Assembly: GCF_034259425.1 (NCBI RefSeq)
Contig: NZ_JAXIVU010000006.1
Coordinates: 1 to 64,000 of the forward strand
Length of the DNA: 64,000 bases
Reading direction: 5' to 3'
Source: Denitrificimonas halotolerans
Lineage (GTDB): Bacteria > Pseudomonadota > Gammaproteobacteria > Pseudomonadales > Pseudomonadaceae
Shown: positions 7,098 to 16,710 of the stretch, piece after piece
Layout: every line of letters starts with the position of its first letter
Position numbering within the stretch: the first letter of the stretch is position 1
The notes under the pieces: model-generated
Told to the model about the DNA's origin: nothing
Seen by the model: the letters and a program-made list of their open reading frames with translations, nothing else
Database searches by the model: none
Program-made: the position numbers and the translations under genes

Positions 7098-9374
7098 ATG
7101 CAGGATGTATCGTCGCTATTAGAGCAGGAACTGAATAGCTCTCGCATTCGTAACCGTCGAAAGTTTCGTGCGTTCAAAGATGCTTTTGCTCGTCGCGCTA
7201 TTGCGGTGGGGGGGTGGAGTGTAATTGTTGCCATTACACTGATTTTCTTTTACCTCATGTATGAGGTTATGCCGCTGTTTAAAAGCGCAAGTATAGAGCA
7301 GGAAAGCAGTTTTGAGCTGCCTGAGTCGGCACGTTCGAGCACCATTTTGACGATGTTTACTGAGGAGCAAAATGAAATAGTTGCATTGCTGACTGAATCG
7401 GGTCAGTTGCACTTTATTCATGCAAAAAATGGTGCACCTTTATCACAGCAGCAATTGCCGCTAGATGATGCACAGATCAGTAGTGTGAAAGTTAAAACCC
7501 CAGGTGACGATACATTATTATTAGGGTTGAGCAACGGTACAGCTATTGCAGTTGGCACAACTTTTAAAGTTAAGTTTAACGAACAGGGAGAGCGCCTGGG
7601 TGTAGAACCCCGTGTCACTCAGTTGTTTAATGGTAAAGCGCTAACATTGGATCCTCAGGGCCGTTCCATCAATTACATTGCAGAACAGAACTCACCTGAG
7701 GGTAAGTTGCTAGCTGGTTTAGTTGGTGAGGGGCAGGTAGTGATGACTCTGCTACGACAGCGGACCAACTTTATTACGGGGCAGGTGCAAGAAAGCCTTG
7801 ATACTGTGGATTTTCCAAGCGCTACGGCCTATACGCGTTTACTTATTGCACCAGATCACCATTACACCTTTGCTTTGCGCAATAACGGTCGTTTAGATGT
7901 ATATAACAGCCGTAACCTGAATAATATAGAGCTGATGCACACCTTGACCCTAGTTGAGCCCGGACAAGAAGTGACACAAATGGTCTTCCAGTTGGCGCAG
8001 CAGTCTTTATTGGTCGGGGATTCACAAGGCCAGATCACGCAGTATTTTATGGTACGTGATGAGCACAATCAGCAGCATCTGACTAAGATTCGGACCTTAA
8101 AACTCGGCGATGCACCGATTAAAATCTTGGAGGCAGAACAGCGGCGTAAGGGGTTTGTTGCTATTGATAGCACAGGTCGTGTAGGTATTTTTAATACCAC
8201 GGCAGAAAAAACAGCCATTGATGCCCCTTTATTACAAGGGGAACCGTTGCTGGCTGCTTTAGCGCCACGCGCGTCTATGTTGTTGATACAAGATGCACAG
8301 GGTGTATTTCAGCGGTATGCCATTGACAATCCGCACCCAGAAACTTCACTTAAATCACTTTGGGGGAGGGTGTGGTATGAAGGCTATAGTGAACCGCAAT
8401 ATACTTGGCAGTCGTCTTCGGCATCCAATGAGTTTGAACCTAAATTCAGCTTAACACCTTTGGCTTTTGGTACGTTAAAAGCCGCTTTTTATGCCATGTT
8501 GCTCTCGGTACCTTTGGCAATTTGTGGTGCGATGTACACCGCTTACTTTATGGCGCCAGCAGTACGGACCAAAATCAAGCCAGTGATTGAGCTGATGGAA
8601 GCTTTACCGACAGTAATCCTAGGCTTCTTTGCTGGTTTATTCCTTGCCCCTTTTATGGAGAGTCATTTGCCAGGGGTCTTTGCCGTGCTAGTGATCCTCC
8701 CGCTAGGGATTATAACATTTGGTTTTTTGTGGGCGCAGTTGCCGGCTCAGCTTCGCTATTGTGTGCCTGACGGCTGGCATGTAGTGCTGTTGATTCCTTT
8801 AGTAATTTTCTTGGCATGGTTATCGTTTACTTTAAGTCAGCCTATGGAATTGCTGTTCTTTAAAGGGGATATGCGTAATTGGTTGAGTAATGATTTAGGC
8901 ATCAGTTTTGACCAACGTAATGCCATGGTAGTGGGGTTTGCCATGGGCTTTGCGGTCATTCCGACTATTTACTCTATTGCTGAGGATGCTTTATTTGGTG
9001 TGCCTAAGTCGCTCAGCCATGGTTCTTTAGCTTTAGGTGCAACGCCTTGGCAGACCTTAGTGAAAGTGGTGCTACCTACTGCTAGCCCAGGTATTTTTTC
9101 TGCAGTGATGATCGGTATGGGGCGTGCTGTTGGGGAAACCATGATTGTATTAATGGCCACTGGTAACACGCCTATTATGAATGCCAATATTTTTGAAGGA
9201 ATGCGTACCCTTGCGGCCAACATCGCCGTAGAAATGGGGGAGTCAGCGTTGGGCAGCAGCCACTACCGTATTTTATTCCTTGCAGCCTTGGTGCTGTTCT
9301 TATTTACCTTCGTGGTTAACACCTTGGCGGACTTGGTGCGACAGCGATTACGTAAGAAATACAGCACGCTTTAA
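7098..9374 (+). CDS. pstC: Phosphate ABC transporter permease PstC, long form
   Basis: At 758 aa this is more than twice the length of E. coli PstC (about 320 aa). One transmembrane segment (about residues 34-56) is followed by a soluble region of about 390 residues with repetitive beta-strand-like segments (GQLHFI..., NNGRLDVYNS..., DSTGRVGIF...), suggestive of a propeller. The permease domain follows from about residue 455, with the ABC-contact loop SHGSLALGATPWQTLVKVVLP. With PstA it forms the phosphate channel. The long form is known in Pseudomonas and Vibrio relatives. ATG 7098 is the only sensible start. The function of the insert is not known to me. Confidence 0.92.
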   Translation: MQDVSSLLEQELNSSRIRNRRKFRAFKDAFARRAIAVGGWSVIVAITLIFFYLMYEVMPLFKSASIEQESSFELPESARSSTILTMFTEEQNEIVALLTESGQLHFIHAKNGAPLSQQQLPLDDAQISSVKVKTPGDDTLLLGLSNGTAIAVGTTFKVKFNEQGERLGVEPRVTQLFNGKALTLDPQGRSINYIAEQNSPEGKLLAGLVGEGQVVMTLLRQRTNFITGQVQESLDTVDFPSATAYTRLLIAPDHHYTFALRNNGRLDVYNSRNLNNIELMHTLTLVEPGQEVTQMVFQLAQQSLLVGDSQGQITQYFMVRDEHNQQHLTKIRTLKLGDAPIKILEAEQRRKGFVAIDSTGRVGIFNTTAEKTAIDAPLLQGEPLLAALAPRASMLLIQDAQGVFQRYAIDNPHPETSLKSLWGRVWYEGYSEPQYTWQSSSASNEFEPKFSLTPLAFGTLKAAFYAMLLSVPLAICGAMYTAYFMAPAVRTKIKPVIELMEALPTVILGFFAGLFLAPFMESHLPGVFAVLVILPLGIITFGFLWAQLPAQLRYCVPDGWHVVLLIPLVIFLAWLSFTLSQPMELLFFKGDMRNWLSNDLGISFDQRNAMVVGFAMGFAVIPTIYSIAEDALFGVPKSLSHGSLALGATPWQTLVKVVLPTASPGIFSAVMIGMGRAVGETMIVLMATGNTPIMNANIFEGMRTLAANIAVEMGESALGSSHYRILFLAALVLFLFTFVVNTLADLVRQRLRKKYSTL

Positions 9375-9407
9375 TCGGCATTGGTACAGATTTTAGGAGC
9401 TTAGGAT

Positions 9408-11084
9408 ATGCAAGTTTCACTCAGAAAATGGTTTGCAACAGGAAGCCCATGGGTGTGGCTCAACGCCGGTGCTGTGGCAATCAGTGTGGTATTGGTGTTG
9501 GGTTTGTTGGGTGTGGTAGCCACCCGTGGTTTGGTGCATTTTTGGCCAGCTAGCTTGCAGGAGTATCAGTTTACTGATCATTCTGGCGCGCAAATGTCGG
9601 TACTCGGTGAACGCGTACAACGTGAGCAGGTCACCGCGGAGCAGATTCGTAACTCGGGTATAGCAGTGCCAGAGGACGTAGAAATTCTTGATCGTCAGTT
9701 GATTAAGGTGGGGAATCGTGAGTTATATGGATCAGATTTTCGTTGGGTGTTGGAACGTCAACTCAGTAATTTAACCTATCCAGAAAATGCCGTGACCATC
9801 GAGCGCCGCGAGTGGGGTAACTTTTATGGCTTTATTGTTGGCGTAAAAGAAAATGGTGAATTAATTGCTGAACAAACTCCAGCAGATAACGATCTATGGC
9901 AAGAGGTGAAACAGCGTACCGTGCGTGCCACCCAAATCTATAAGACCATTCAAGACCTAGAAGGGGGAGCTATAGGCGCTATTAATTATCAACTAGAAAA
10001 GTTGCGTTTAAAGGAGCGCGCTTTAGAGTTGAAAGGCTTAGATACAGCGGAAAATCTAGCGCACTTGCAGGCAGAAAAGTCAGCGTTGCAGGCACAGTAT
10101 GCCAGTTTAGAAAAAGAGTTGATGGATCTGTACACTCCATTTAAGCGTGATTCTTTGTTGGTAGTGACTGCCGATGGTCAGCAAAAAGAGATCAACTTCA
10201 GTGAGATTGTGCGATTGTATCAGCCAAACTCGCAAAGCCTATGGGAGAAAGTTCAGCACTACGTGATGAAGTTGCTTGAGTTTGTGTCTGATGATCCGCG
10301 CGAGGCCAACACTGAAGGTGGTATTTTTCCTGCGATTTTCGGTACGGTTTTAATGGTAATGATTATGTCGTTGATCGTGACACCTTTTGGTGTGGTAGCA
10401 GCGGTATACCTACGAGAATACGCCAATCAGGGTTTTATAACGCGCACAATTCGTATTGCCGTTAATAATTTGGCCGGTGTGCCATCTATTGTTTATGGAG
10501 TCTTTGGGCTAGGTTTCTTTGTGTATTTTATTGGTGGTAATTTGGATGAGTTGTTTTTTGCACCGGCTTTACCGTCGCCAACCTTTGGTACACCAGGCTT
10601 ACTCTGGGCATCTTTAACTTTGGCCCTGTTAACGTTGCCGGTAGTGATTGTTGCTACGGAAGAAGGATTGTCTCGGATTCCACGTTCAGTGCGTGAAGGC
10701 TCGTTGGCGTTAGGTGCAACTAAGTTTGAAACCCTGATGCGCGTGGTGATTCCAATGGCTAGTCCAGCCATGATGACAGGGGTGATTTTAGCGGTAGCTC
10801 GGGCAGCTGGTGAAGTGGCACCTTTAATGCTTGTCGGGGTGGTGAAGTTGGCGCCGAATTTACCATTGGATGTGAATGCGCCATTTTTGCACTTGGAGCG
10901 CAAATTCATGCATCTAGGTTTCCATATTTATGATGTGGGCTTCCAAAGCCCGAATGTTGAAGCTGCGCGACCGCTGGTATATGCCACTGCACTCATGTTG
11001 GTGGTGGTGATTGCTGTTTTGAACTTAACAGCTATTGCAATCCGTAACCGATTACGCGAGAAGTACCGAGCACTGGATATGTAA
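9408..11084 (+). CDS. pstA: Phosphate ABC transporter permease PstA, long form
   Basis: This 558-aa protein is also longer than the roughly 300-aa E. coli protein. A transmembrane anchor (about residues 18-40) precedes a soluble region that includes a Leu/Glu/Ala-rich coiled coil (about 185-245). The permease domain starts near residue 305 and carries the EAA-type loop EGSLALGATKFETLMRVVIP and GVILAVARAAGEVAPLM. It pairs with PstC. The start has a good ribosome site (TAGGAGCTTAGGAT). It lies 33 bp after pstC in the same operon. Confidence 0.92.
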   Translation: MQVSLRKWFATGSPWVWLNAGAVAISVVLVLGLLGVVATRGLVHFWPASLQEYQFTDHSGAQMSVLGERVQREQVTAEQIRNSGIAVPEDVEILDRQLIKVGNRELYGSDFRWVLERQLSNLTYPENAVTIERREWGNFYGFIVGVKENGELIAEQTPADNDLWQEVKQRTVRATQIYKTIQDLEGGAIGAINYQLEKLRLKERALELKGLDTAENLAHLQAEKSALQAQYASLEKELMDLYTPFKRDSLLVVTADGQQKEINFSEIVRLYQPNSQSLWEKVQHYVMKLLEFVSDDPREANTEGGIFPAIFGTVLMVMIMSLIVTPFGVVAAVYLREYANQGFITRTIRIAVNNLAGVPSIVYGVFGLGFFVYFIGGNLDELFFAPALPSPTFGTPGLLWASLTLALLTLPVVIVATEEGLSRIPRSVREGSLALGATKFETLMRVVIPMASPAMMTGVILAVARAAGEVAPLMLVGVVKLAPNLPLDVNAPFLHLERKFMHLGFHIYDVGFQSPNVEAARPLVYATALMLVVVIAVLNLTAIAIRNRLREKYRALDM

Positions 11085-11202
11085 ACCTTCTTTGAGCGAT
11101 CAGAGCAGTATGCTTTGAGACGATGCCTTAGGGGACACGTCAGTAGAATGCATTTATAAGTACAGCATTTAGATTTTAAAGATTGATTAAAAGGCAACCA
11201 TC

Positions 11203-12036
11203 ATGACTTCAACAACAGCAACACCAGCGATGCGACTCAATACGCTTGGCCGTGCCGGGCAGCAATTGAGTTTGGCCGATGAAACCCCCTGTATTGATGT
11301 AAAAGATATGCATCTGTACTACGGTACGACTGAGGCGCTGAAGGGAATTACCATGCAGATCCCTAAAAAGCGGATTACGGCATTTATTGGACCTTCTGGT
11401 TGCGGTAAGTCCACCTTGTTGCGGTCTTTTAATCGCATGAATGATTTGGTTGATGGTGTGCGGATTGAAGGTCAGGTGACTATCGACGGGCATGATATTT
11501 ATCAGAAAGGTGTAGACGTTGCTGATCTACGTCGTCGAGTCGGTATGGTCTTCCAAAAGCCTAATCCCTTTCCAAAGTCCATATATGAAAATGTAGCCTA
11601 TGGATTGCGTATTCAAGGTATTAATAATAAGCGTCTTTTGGATGAAACGGTAGAGTGGGCACTGCGCTCGGCTGCTTTATGGGATGAAACTAAGGACCGG
11701 TTGCATGAGTCAGCACTAGGTATGTCTGGAGGTCAGCAACAGCGATTGGTGATTGCTCGAACCATTGCGGTTAAGCCTGAAGTCTTGTTACTAGATGAGC
11801 CTGCTTCGGCGCTAGATCCTATTTCGACCTTAAAAATTGAAGAACTGATTAACGATCTGAAAGACCGGTTTACCATTGTCATTGTAACGCACAATATGCA
11901 ACAAGCTGCTCGCGTATCAGATTACACAGCCTTTATGTATTTAGGCCAATTATTGGAATTTGATAGTACAGATCAGCTATTTACTAACCCAAGCAATAAA
12001 CAAACTGAAGACTACATCACTGGCCGTTATGGGTAG
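11203..12036 (+). CDS. pstB: Phosphate ABC transporter ATPase
   Basis: The 277-aa ATPase has all ABC motifs in order: Walker A GPSGCGKST, Q-loop VFQKPNPFPKS, signature MSGGQQQRL, Walker B VLLLDEPAS, and the H-loop VTHNMQQAARVSD. It powers PstCA and, with PhoU and PhoR, takes part in phosphate sensing. The N-terminal 25 or so residues are a short non-conserved extension, as in Pseudomonas PstB. It is 118 bp downstream of pstA, with no obvious terminator between. Confidence 0.96.
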   Translation: MTSTTATPAMRLNTLGRAGQQLSLADETPCIDVKDMHLYYGTTEALKGITMQIPKKRITAFIGPSGCGKSTLLRSFNRMNDLVDGVRIEGQVTIDGHDIYQKGVDVADLRRRVGMVFQKPNPFPKSIYENVAYGLRIQGINNKRLLDETVEWALRSAALWDETKDRLHESALGMSGGQQQRLVIARTIAVKPEVLLLDEPASALDPISTLKIEELINDLKDRFTIVIVTHNMQQAARVSDYTAFMYLGQLLEFDSTDQLFTNPSNKQTEDYITGRYG

Positions 12037-12280
12037 TCATTGAGCAAGGGGGCTGGGTTGGGCGCCGGCGTCCCTTTAAAGCAGCCTTTGGTGAGGCAAT
12101 ATATGCACAGGTTCCAGCTTTAAAAGGACGACGTGCAGAGGTTGCCGTTTGTCAAAATCTGACAGAGCAAACTTCTTAGCCGGCTCACATACCAATCAAC
12201 AGGCAGCAGTAACCATTGCTGTGGACATGAATAACTGCGGGCAAGCCCCGTTCTTACATAACCAGAGATGGGCAGGTTCT

Positions 12281-13027
12281 ATGAAAATTAATCCAGAAAG
12301 CCATAGCACGCATATTTCACAAAAATTTAATGATGAATTAGAAGAAATTCGCAGTCAATTGTTAGAAATGGGCGGTATGGTTGAACAGCAAGTGAGAGAT
12401 GCTGTGCAGTCCTTACTGGATGGTGATACTCAATTAGCTAGCGAAGTGCGGACTAAAGATCAGCAAGTGAATCTTTTACAATTAGAAATTGATGAGTTTT
12501 GCACACAGATTTTAGCTCGCCGCCAACCAGCAGCTTCAGATTTACGCTTGGTTTTAGCGGTCATTCGTGCAACGGCGGATTTGGAACGTATTGGTGATGA
12601 AGCTAGCAAAGTGGCACGTGCAACGCTAAAGCTCGCTGAAGAAGGTACCTCACCGCGTGGCTATATTGAGGTGCGTCATTTAGGGCAGCATGTGCGTCAG
12701 ATGGTGCAAGATGCGCTCAATGCTTTTGCTCGTTTTGACAGTGCTAAAGCTTTAGAAGTGTTGCGAGAAGATGAAAATGTTGACCTAGAATACCGTTCAG
12801 CAACCCGTGCCTTGATCACTTTTATGATGGAAGATCCACGAGCGATCTCTCAAGTCATGAGTATTATGTGGGTTCTGCGTTCGTTGGAACGGGTTGGTGA
12901 TCATGCCAGTAACATCGCAGAGTATGTGATCTATTTAGTGGAGGGGCAAGATGTGCGCTATGCCGAATTAGAGGAAGTTGAGGCTGCTTTAGCTATACGT
13001 AAGTCTAAGGCTAAAGTGCAAGAGTAG
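12281..13027 (+). CDS. phoU: Phosphate-signalling protein PhoU
   Basis: From ATG 12281 the protein is 248 aa and made of two PhoU helical repeats, with the metal-binding motifs ATADLERIGDEASKVA and RSLERVGDHASNIAEYV. It conveys the transporter's state to PhoR and keeps the regulon off when phosphate is plentiful. An in-frame extension back to 12149 exists but lacks family similarity, so I reject it. A palindromic terminator follows the gene. Confidence 0.95.
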   Translation: MKINPESHSTHISQKFNDELEEIRSQLLEMGGMVEQQVRDAVQSLLDGDTQLASEVRTKDQQVNLLQLEIDEFCTQILARRQPAASDLRLVLAVIRATADLERIGDEASKVARATLKLAEEGTSPRGYIEVRHLGQHVRQMVQDALNAFARFDSAKALEVLREDENVDLEYRSATRALITFMMEDPRAISQVMSIMWVLRSLERVGDHASNIAEYVIYLVEGQDVRYAELEEVEAALAIRKSKAKVQE

Positions 13028-13053
13028 GTGATAGGATAAAAAATAAAAAGCTT

Positions 13054-13093
13054 AAAAAATGCCGCTCAAGACCTTTCTTAAGCGGCATTTTTT
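13054..13093. terminator. Bidirectional terminator between phoU and phoR
   Basis: AAAAAATGCCGCT is paired with AGCGGCATTTTTT around a short extended stem. With A-tract and T-tract on either side it can serve both the rightward pst operon and the leftward phoBR operon. Confidence 0.9.
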
Positions 13094-13151
13094 GTGGGTC
13101 TTGTTACTGTTGTTTTATATTGCCTTGATCTTAAAACAGGTAGAGGGTGTT

Positions 13152-14450
13152 TTAAATAAAGTCAGGGGTATAAATAAGTGATGCTGGAAAGTGGCAAGTG
13201 AAGCAACTGCCTTGTCCAATACAGCTGCTGATGTCTAAATGGCCTTGGTGTCGTAACATCACATGCTTCACGATGGCTAAGCCTAAGCCTGTACCACCGG
13301 TTTGACTTGAACGACTGTCATCCACACGATAAAAACGTTGGGTCAGGAATCTGAGGTGTTTATTGTCGATGCCAGGGCCGTTGTCTTGTACGGAGAGTTG
13401 AGCACCTTGGTTGTCCAGTTGCCAGCTAAGCGTGATGGTGCTGCCATCTGGTGTGTATTTCACAGCATTAAAAACGAGGTTGGAAAATGCACTACGAAGC
13501 TCATTGATGCTGCCGCGCAATTGTAGTTGCTCATCCACATTGAGCACGATATTGTGTTTATGACCTGATAAAGCTAAAGCATCAGTCCGAATGGTTGCTA
13601 GTAAAGGCCCCATGTCGATGGGGGTGGCTTCGGCTTTAAATTCGCTAGTTTCTAGGCGTGAGAGGGTCAACAGCTCTGTCACTAAGTGCTCCATGCGTGC
13701 AGATTGTTGGCTCATCAATGCTAGTCCCCGTTGCCAGCGTGGTGGCAGCTCATCGGCATAATCACTGAATGTTTCTAAATAACCGGCCAGTACTGTGAGT
13801 GGAGTGCGTAGCTCGTGGGACACATTAGCGACGAAGTCTTGGCGCATCCGCTCGAGGCGTTGCATTTTTGTGCAGTCCCGTACTAGCAGTAAGCGTTCGT
13901 TTTTACCAAATAAAGTTATGTGGTACTCCAGCATGCGCTCTTCGCTAATGTGTGAGGACATGATGAGTGGGTCAAGGTAATTTTGTTGTTCATAGTAATC
14001 AATGAACTTAGGGTTGCGTATTAGGTAGGTAATGGGCTGTCCGCGATCACTGGTAGGTGATAACCCTAATATATGTTCAGCGGCATGATTCCACCATTCG
14101 AGATCACCGTTGTGATCAATCATCACAATGCCATCGCGTAGAGCTTGGCTTGAGTCCTGAATGCGCTCAAGAAGCTGTGATAATTGCTGCTTTGCAGTTT
14201 TTTGACGGCGTTGATAGTGGTAAATCCCATCAAAAATTTCCCCCCAGAGTTTGCGTGCTTCTGGAGGTGTTTGCTCAGGGTTTTTTAACCAGTGTGCTAA
14301 GCGTAATAACTGTCTAATATGTGAGGCCAATATGATAAGCAGTACGGCAGCAGCGCCGAGCGCAGGTTGGCCCCAAAAGGCACCAATTAGAGCGCCTAGC
14401 AAGGTGAAAGTGATGAGGCGTATTACCTCTGTTTGCAGTAATCGCTTCAT
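13152..14450 (-). CDS. phoR: Phosphate-regulon sensor histidine kinase PhoR
   Basis: From ATG 14450 the protein is about 432 aa. Two N-terminal transmembrane segments are followed by a PAS domain (DGIVMIDHNGDLEWWNHAAEHILG). The H-box is DFVANVSHELRTPLTVLAGY, and the ATPase core has the N-box NLVFNAVKYTPDGS, the G1 box DNGPGI and the G2 box GGTGLGLAIVKH. There is no sizeable periplasmic sensor domain, as expected for PhoR, which senses through PstSCAB/PhoU. An upstream in-frame GTG at 14507 would overlap phoB; I prefer 14450, which leaves a 22-bp gap, although its ribosome site is weak. Confidence 0.94.
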   Translation of the reverse strand: MKRLLQTEVIRLITFTLLGALIGAFWGQPALGAAAVLLIILASHIRQLLRLAHWLKNPEQTPPEARKLWGEIFDGIYHYQRRQKTAKQQLSQLLERIQDSSQALRDGIVMIDHNGDLEWWNHAAEHILGLSPTSDRGQPITYLIRNPKFIDYYEQQNYLDPLIMSSHISEERMLEYHITLFGKNERLLLVRDCTKMQRLERMRQDFVANVSHELRTPLTVLAGYLETFSDYADELPPRWQRGLALMSQQSARMEHLVTELLTLSRLETSEFKAEATPIDMGPLLATIRTDALALSGHKHNIVLNVDEQLQLRGSINELRSAFSNLVFNAVKYTPDGSTITLSWQLDNQGAQLSVQDNGPGIDNKHLRFLTQRFYRVDDSRSSQTGGTGLGLAIVKHVMLRHQGHLDISSCIGQGSCFTCHFPASLIYTPDFI

Positions 14451-14472
14451 AAAGAACGACAGAACATTGAGC

Positions 14473-15162
14473 TTAAACCTTGGTAGAAAATCGGTAGCCC
14501 GTACCACGTACCGTTTGTACTAGGTGACGGTGCGCTTCTCCTAGTGTGAGACGTAAGCGGCGAATGTGTACATCGACAGTGCGCTCTTCAACATAGACAT
14601 TTCCGCCCCAAACTTGGTCAAGCAGTTGACCACGTGTATAGGCCCGTTCAGGGTGGGTCATAAAAAACTGTAGTAATCGAAACTCCGTGGGTCCGATATC
14701 CAAAGGGGTGCCATTGGATGTGACGCGTTGGCTGCTTGGATCTAAACATAAGCCTTCGACTTCAATGCTGTCATCATTACCTGCCACCGCTGTACGACGC
14801 AGAACTGCTTTAATGCGTGCCACTAATTCACGGGGTGAAAAAGGTTTAGTGATGTAATCATCAGCGCCAGCTTCCAATCCTTGAATTTTATTATCTTCCT
14901 CGCCGCGCGCAGTAAGCATAATGATTGGGATTTCTGCGCTTAGCGTTTCACGTTTGAGGCGTCGAGCCAGTTCCAATCCGCTAACTTCAGGCATCATCCA
15001 GTCGAGTAAAATGATGTCAGGTTGATGATCAATTACGAGCGCATGTGCATTTTTAGCATTTTCTGCTTCTAAACAGTCGTAGCCAGCCATTTCTAATGCT
15101 ACTGCAAGCATTTCTCGTATTGGGGCTTCATCGTCAACAATGAGCACAGTTTTACTTGTCAT
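14473..15162 (-). CDS. phoB: Phosphate-regulon response regulator PhoB
   Basis: From ATG 15162 the protein is 229 aa. The receiver domain has acidic residues at 10-11, phospho-acceptor D54 in LLDWMMPEV, T84 and K106. An OmpR-type winged-helix domain follows (TEFRLLQFF...RTVDVHIRRLR...VRGTGYRF). It activates pst and other promoters by binding Pho boxes. An in-frame extension to 15264 runs through a Pho box, so the inner ATG with AAGGA 8 nt upstream is the real start. It is followed by phoR. Confidence 0.96.
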   Translation of the reverse strand: MTSKTVLIVDDEAPIREMLAVALEMAGYDCLEAENAKNAHALVIDHQPDIILLDWMMPEVSGLELARRLKRETLSAEIPIIMLTARGEEDNKIQGLEAGADDYITKPFSPRELVARIKAVLRRTAVAGNDDSIEVEGLCLDPSSQRVTSNGTPLDIGPTEFRLLQFFMTHPERAYTRGQLLDQVWGGNVYVEERTVDVHIRRLRLTLGEAHRHLVQTVRGTGYRFSTKV

Positions 15163-15208
15163 GAGTGCATCCTTATGAAATATGTCATGCATATTACAAC
15201 CTTTAAAA

Positions 15209-15226
15209 ATGACAATATGATGACAA
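15209..15226 (-). promoter_or_regulatory. Pho box upstream of phoB
   Basis: On the minus strand TTGTCAT-CATA-TTGTCAT is a near-perfect 7+4+7 PhoB site, ending 46 bp before the phoB ATG. It implies positive autoregulation of phoBR. Confidence 0.88.
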
Positions 15227-15293
15227 ACAAACTGTGCTGAATTTTTAGTGCTGGGGTTGAGCACTAAAAGTAAGTGGTGAGTTGAATGTTAGC

Positions 15294-15839
15294 TTAGCGC
15301 AAGATGTTTTCAATGGCATCCACAACAATGTGAGTGGCGAGATTGATCAATAATATATCGTTATCTACACGTACATAGCGATACCCATCATCGAGGCGGG
15401 ACAGTTGGTAACGTAGCTCGCGAGGAAGCTCATAATAACGTACTTGCCTCGATAAAGGTTTGCCTTTTTGCCATTTTTTATATTGGCCTGGTGGCAAACA
15501 ACCGTTGTTTTTCTTAGCTAATCCAGGAGGGCATTTGCCTAAGTGTTGTTGCTTACCAAAATAGCTGTAGATAAGTTGGCGATCTTTCAGGGGGAAGTGA
15601 TAGCTGTAATCACTAGAGTCATGTTTATCATGTTTTTTATGTGCATGTTTGTTGTGATTTTTCTTGTATGCTTTTTCGAGTTTTTTGTCGTGCTTTTCTT
15701 GTTGTGACGTGTATTTTCTATGTTCCTTGTGACCTTCTGCCCATTGAGGTTTATCTGCTAAAGCGTTACCAGTTAGCATGAACAGGGTAAGTCCTATAAC
15801 AGTGGCAGTGGGAGAGTTTTTTACCAAGTTCCGCATCAT
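15294..15839 (-). CDS. Secreted CigR/RcnB-like basic protein
   Basis: The 181-aa protein has a signal peptide (about residues 1-28, ending GNALADK). A His/Lys/Asp-rich stretch with repeated HKKHDKHD-like motifs lies at about 35-80. A C-terminal RcnB-type domain follows, with CPPGLAKKNNGCLPPGQYKKW and YRYVRVDNDILLINLATHIVVDAI. Pseudomonas homologues are labelled anti-virulence regulator CigR family or RcnB family. It should be periplasmic; the His-rich segment could bind metal. It is monocistronic, close to but separate from phoB. The exact role is unknown. Confidence 0.75.
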   Translation of the reverse strand: MMRNLVKNSPTATVIGLTLFMLTGNALADKPQWAEGHKEHRKYTSQQEKHDKKLEKAYKKNHNKHAHKKHDKHDSSDYSYHFPLKDRQLIYSYFGKQQHLGKCPPGLAKKNNGCLPPGQYKKWQKGKPLSRQVRYYELPRELRYQLSRLDDGYRYVRVDNDILLINLATHIVVDAIENILR

Positions 15840-16004
15840 GACTCCTATGACTCAACAGCTATATGGGTATGGGTTAGTGAGGAAAATTTGATTAAAGTTC
15901 CTTGCTGCCTTCTGTCTTATTGGTTGTAGTCAAAATATAGGTAAGGGAACTATTCAAACGAATGTTTATCGGACTTGTACCTATGAATTTTCAGAGCATC
16001 CGTA

Positions 16005-16661
16005 ATGTCTGTCACAGCATCTTTATTAGCGCGTATTAAAATCAACAAAAAAGTCTTAACTCTAGTGGTTGCGACAGCAGTGTTAGCTCTTTCTGCTCAG
16101 CATATATGGGAGGAGCCGGCACCAGAAGATTTATCAAAAAGTCCTTTTACTTTGACTGGGAAAATGTTGCAAGAGTGGGAAGAGGGAGACTTGATTGTTT
16201 TTGTCCGTCACCTTGAGCGCTGTAGTAGGGTGGATGCGGCCTGTTTGGATGGTGAGGATGCTGGTATTACTGAGCGTGCAACCGCTGTGGGTTTAGAGAT
16301 GCGTGAGTCCTTCAGCAAACTAGGCTTACATAAGACTGATATGTACAGCAGTCCTTTAACGCGAACAGCTCAAACTAGCGCACTGTTGTTTGCTAAACCT
16401 GTGGCTTACCAAGACTTCTTGTACCAGTGTGAAGATGATTTTATGCAACATGCTGTGGCAAAAAAAACACCAGGCCGCAACTTGGTCTTGGTCACCCATA
16501 GCAGTTGCTTGGATGAGATAAATGAAAACCTCCAGCAAGCGGAGGTAGATTATAACTATGGTGCTGCAGTCTTTTTAAATGTGGAAAGCCCAAGTCAGCA
16601 TCGTATCTTAGGCTTTCTCGATTCAGATGACTGGACGCATATATTAACGCCGCGCACGTAG
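16005..16661 (+). CDS. Membrane-anchored/periplasmic histidine phosphatase
   Basis: The 218-aa protein has an N-terminal hydrophobic segment (about residues 18-36) that anchors or exports it. The histidine phosphatase core follows: VRHLERC in place of the canonical RHGE/RHGQ, SSPLTRTAQTSALLF, and the second histidine in LVLVTHSSCLDE. Ais/PmrG-type members act on lipopolysaccharide core heptose phosphate. RHLER still keeps the catalytic R-H pair. Paired cysteines (C74, C82 and later ones) suggest a periplasmic location. Neighbours give no functional clue. Substrate unknown. Confidence 0.75.
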   Translation: MSVTASLLARIKINKKVLTLVVATAVLALSAQHIWEEPAPEDLSKSPFTLTGKMLQEWEEGDLIVFVRHLERCSRVDAACLDGEDAGITERATAVGLEMRESFSKLGLHKTDMYSSPLTRTAQTSALLFAKPVAYQDFLYQCEDDFMQHAVAKKTPGRNLVLVTHSSCLDEINENLQQAEVDYNYGAAVFLNVESPSQHRILGFLDSDDWTHILTPRT

Positions 16662-16710
16662 TTCTGGATATGGGTAGTGCGGATCAAAAATCGTGGAGGA
16701 AATGTTGCTA

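Noticed and set aside
10493..10909. Long open frame on the minus strand inside pstA
   Set aside because: It is antisense to a well-conserved gene and its translation shows no recognisable protein features.
12149..12280. N-terminal extension of PhoU from an upstream start
   Set aside because: The extra 44 residues have no family similarity and no ribosome site; the ATG at 12281 matches the usual start of PhoU.
15163..15264. N-terminal extension of PhoB
   Set aside because: It would read through the Pho box at 15209-15226, and the inner ATG at 15162 has a good ribosome site and matches the family start.
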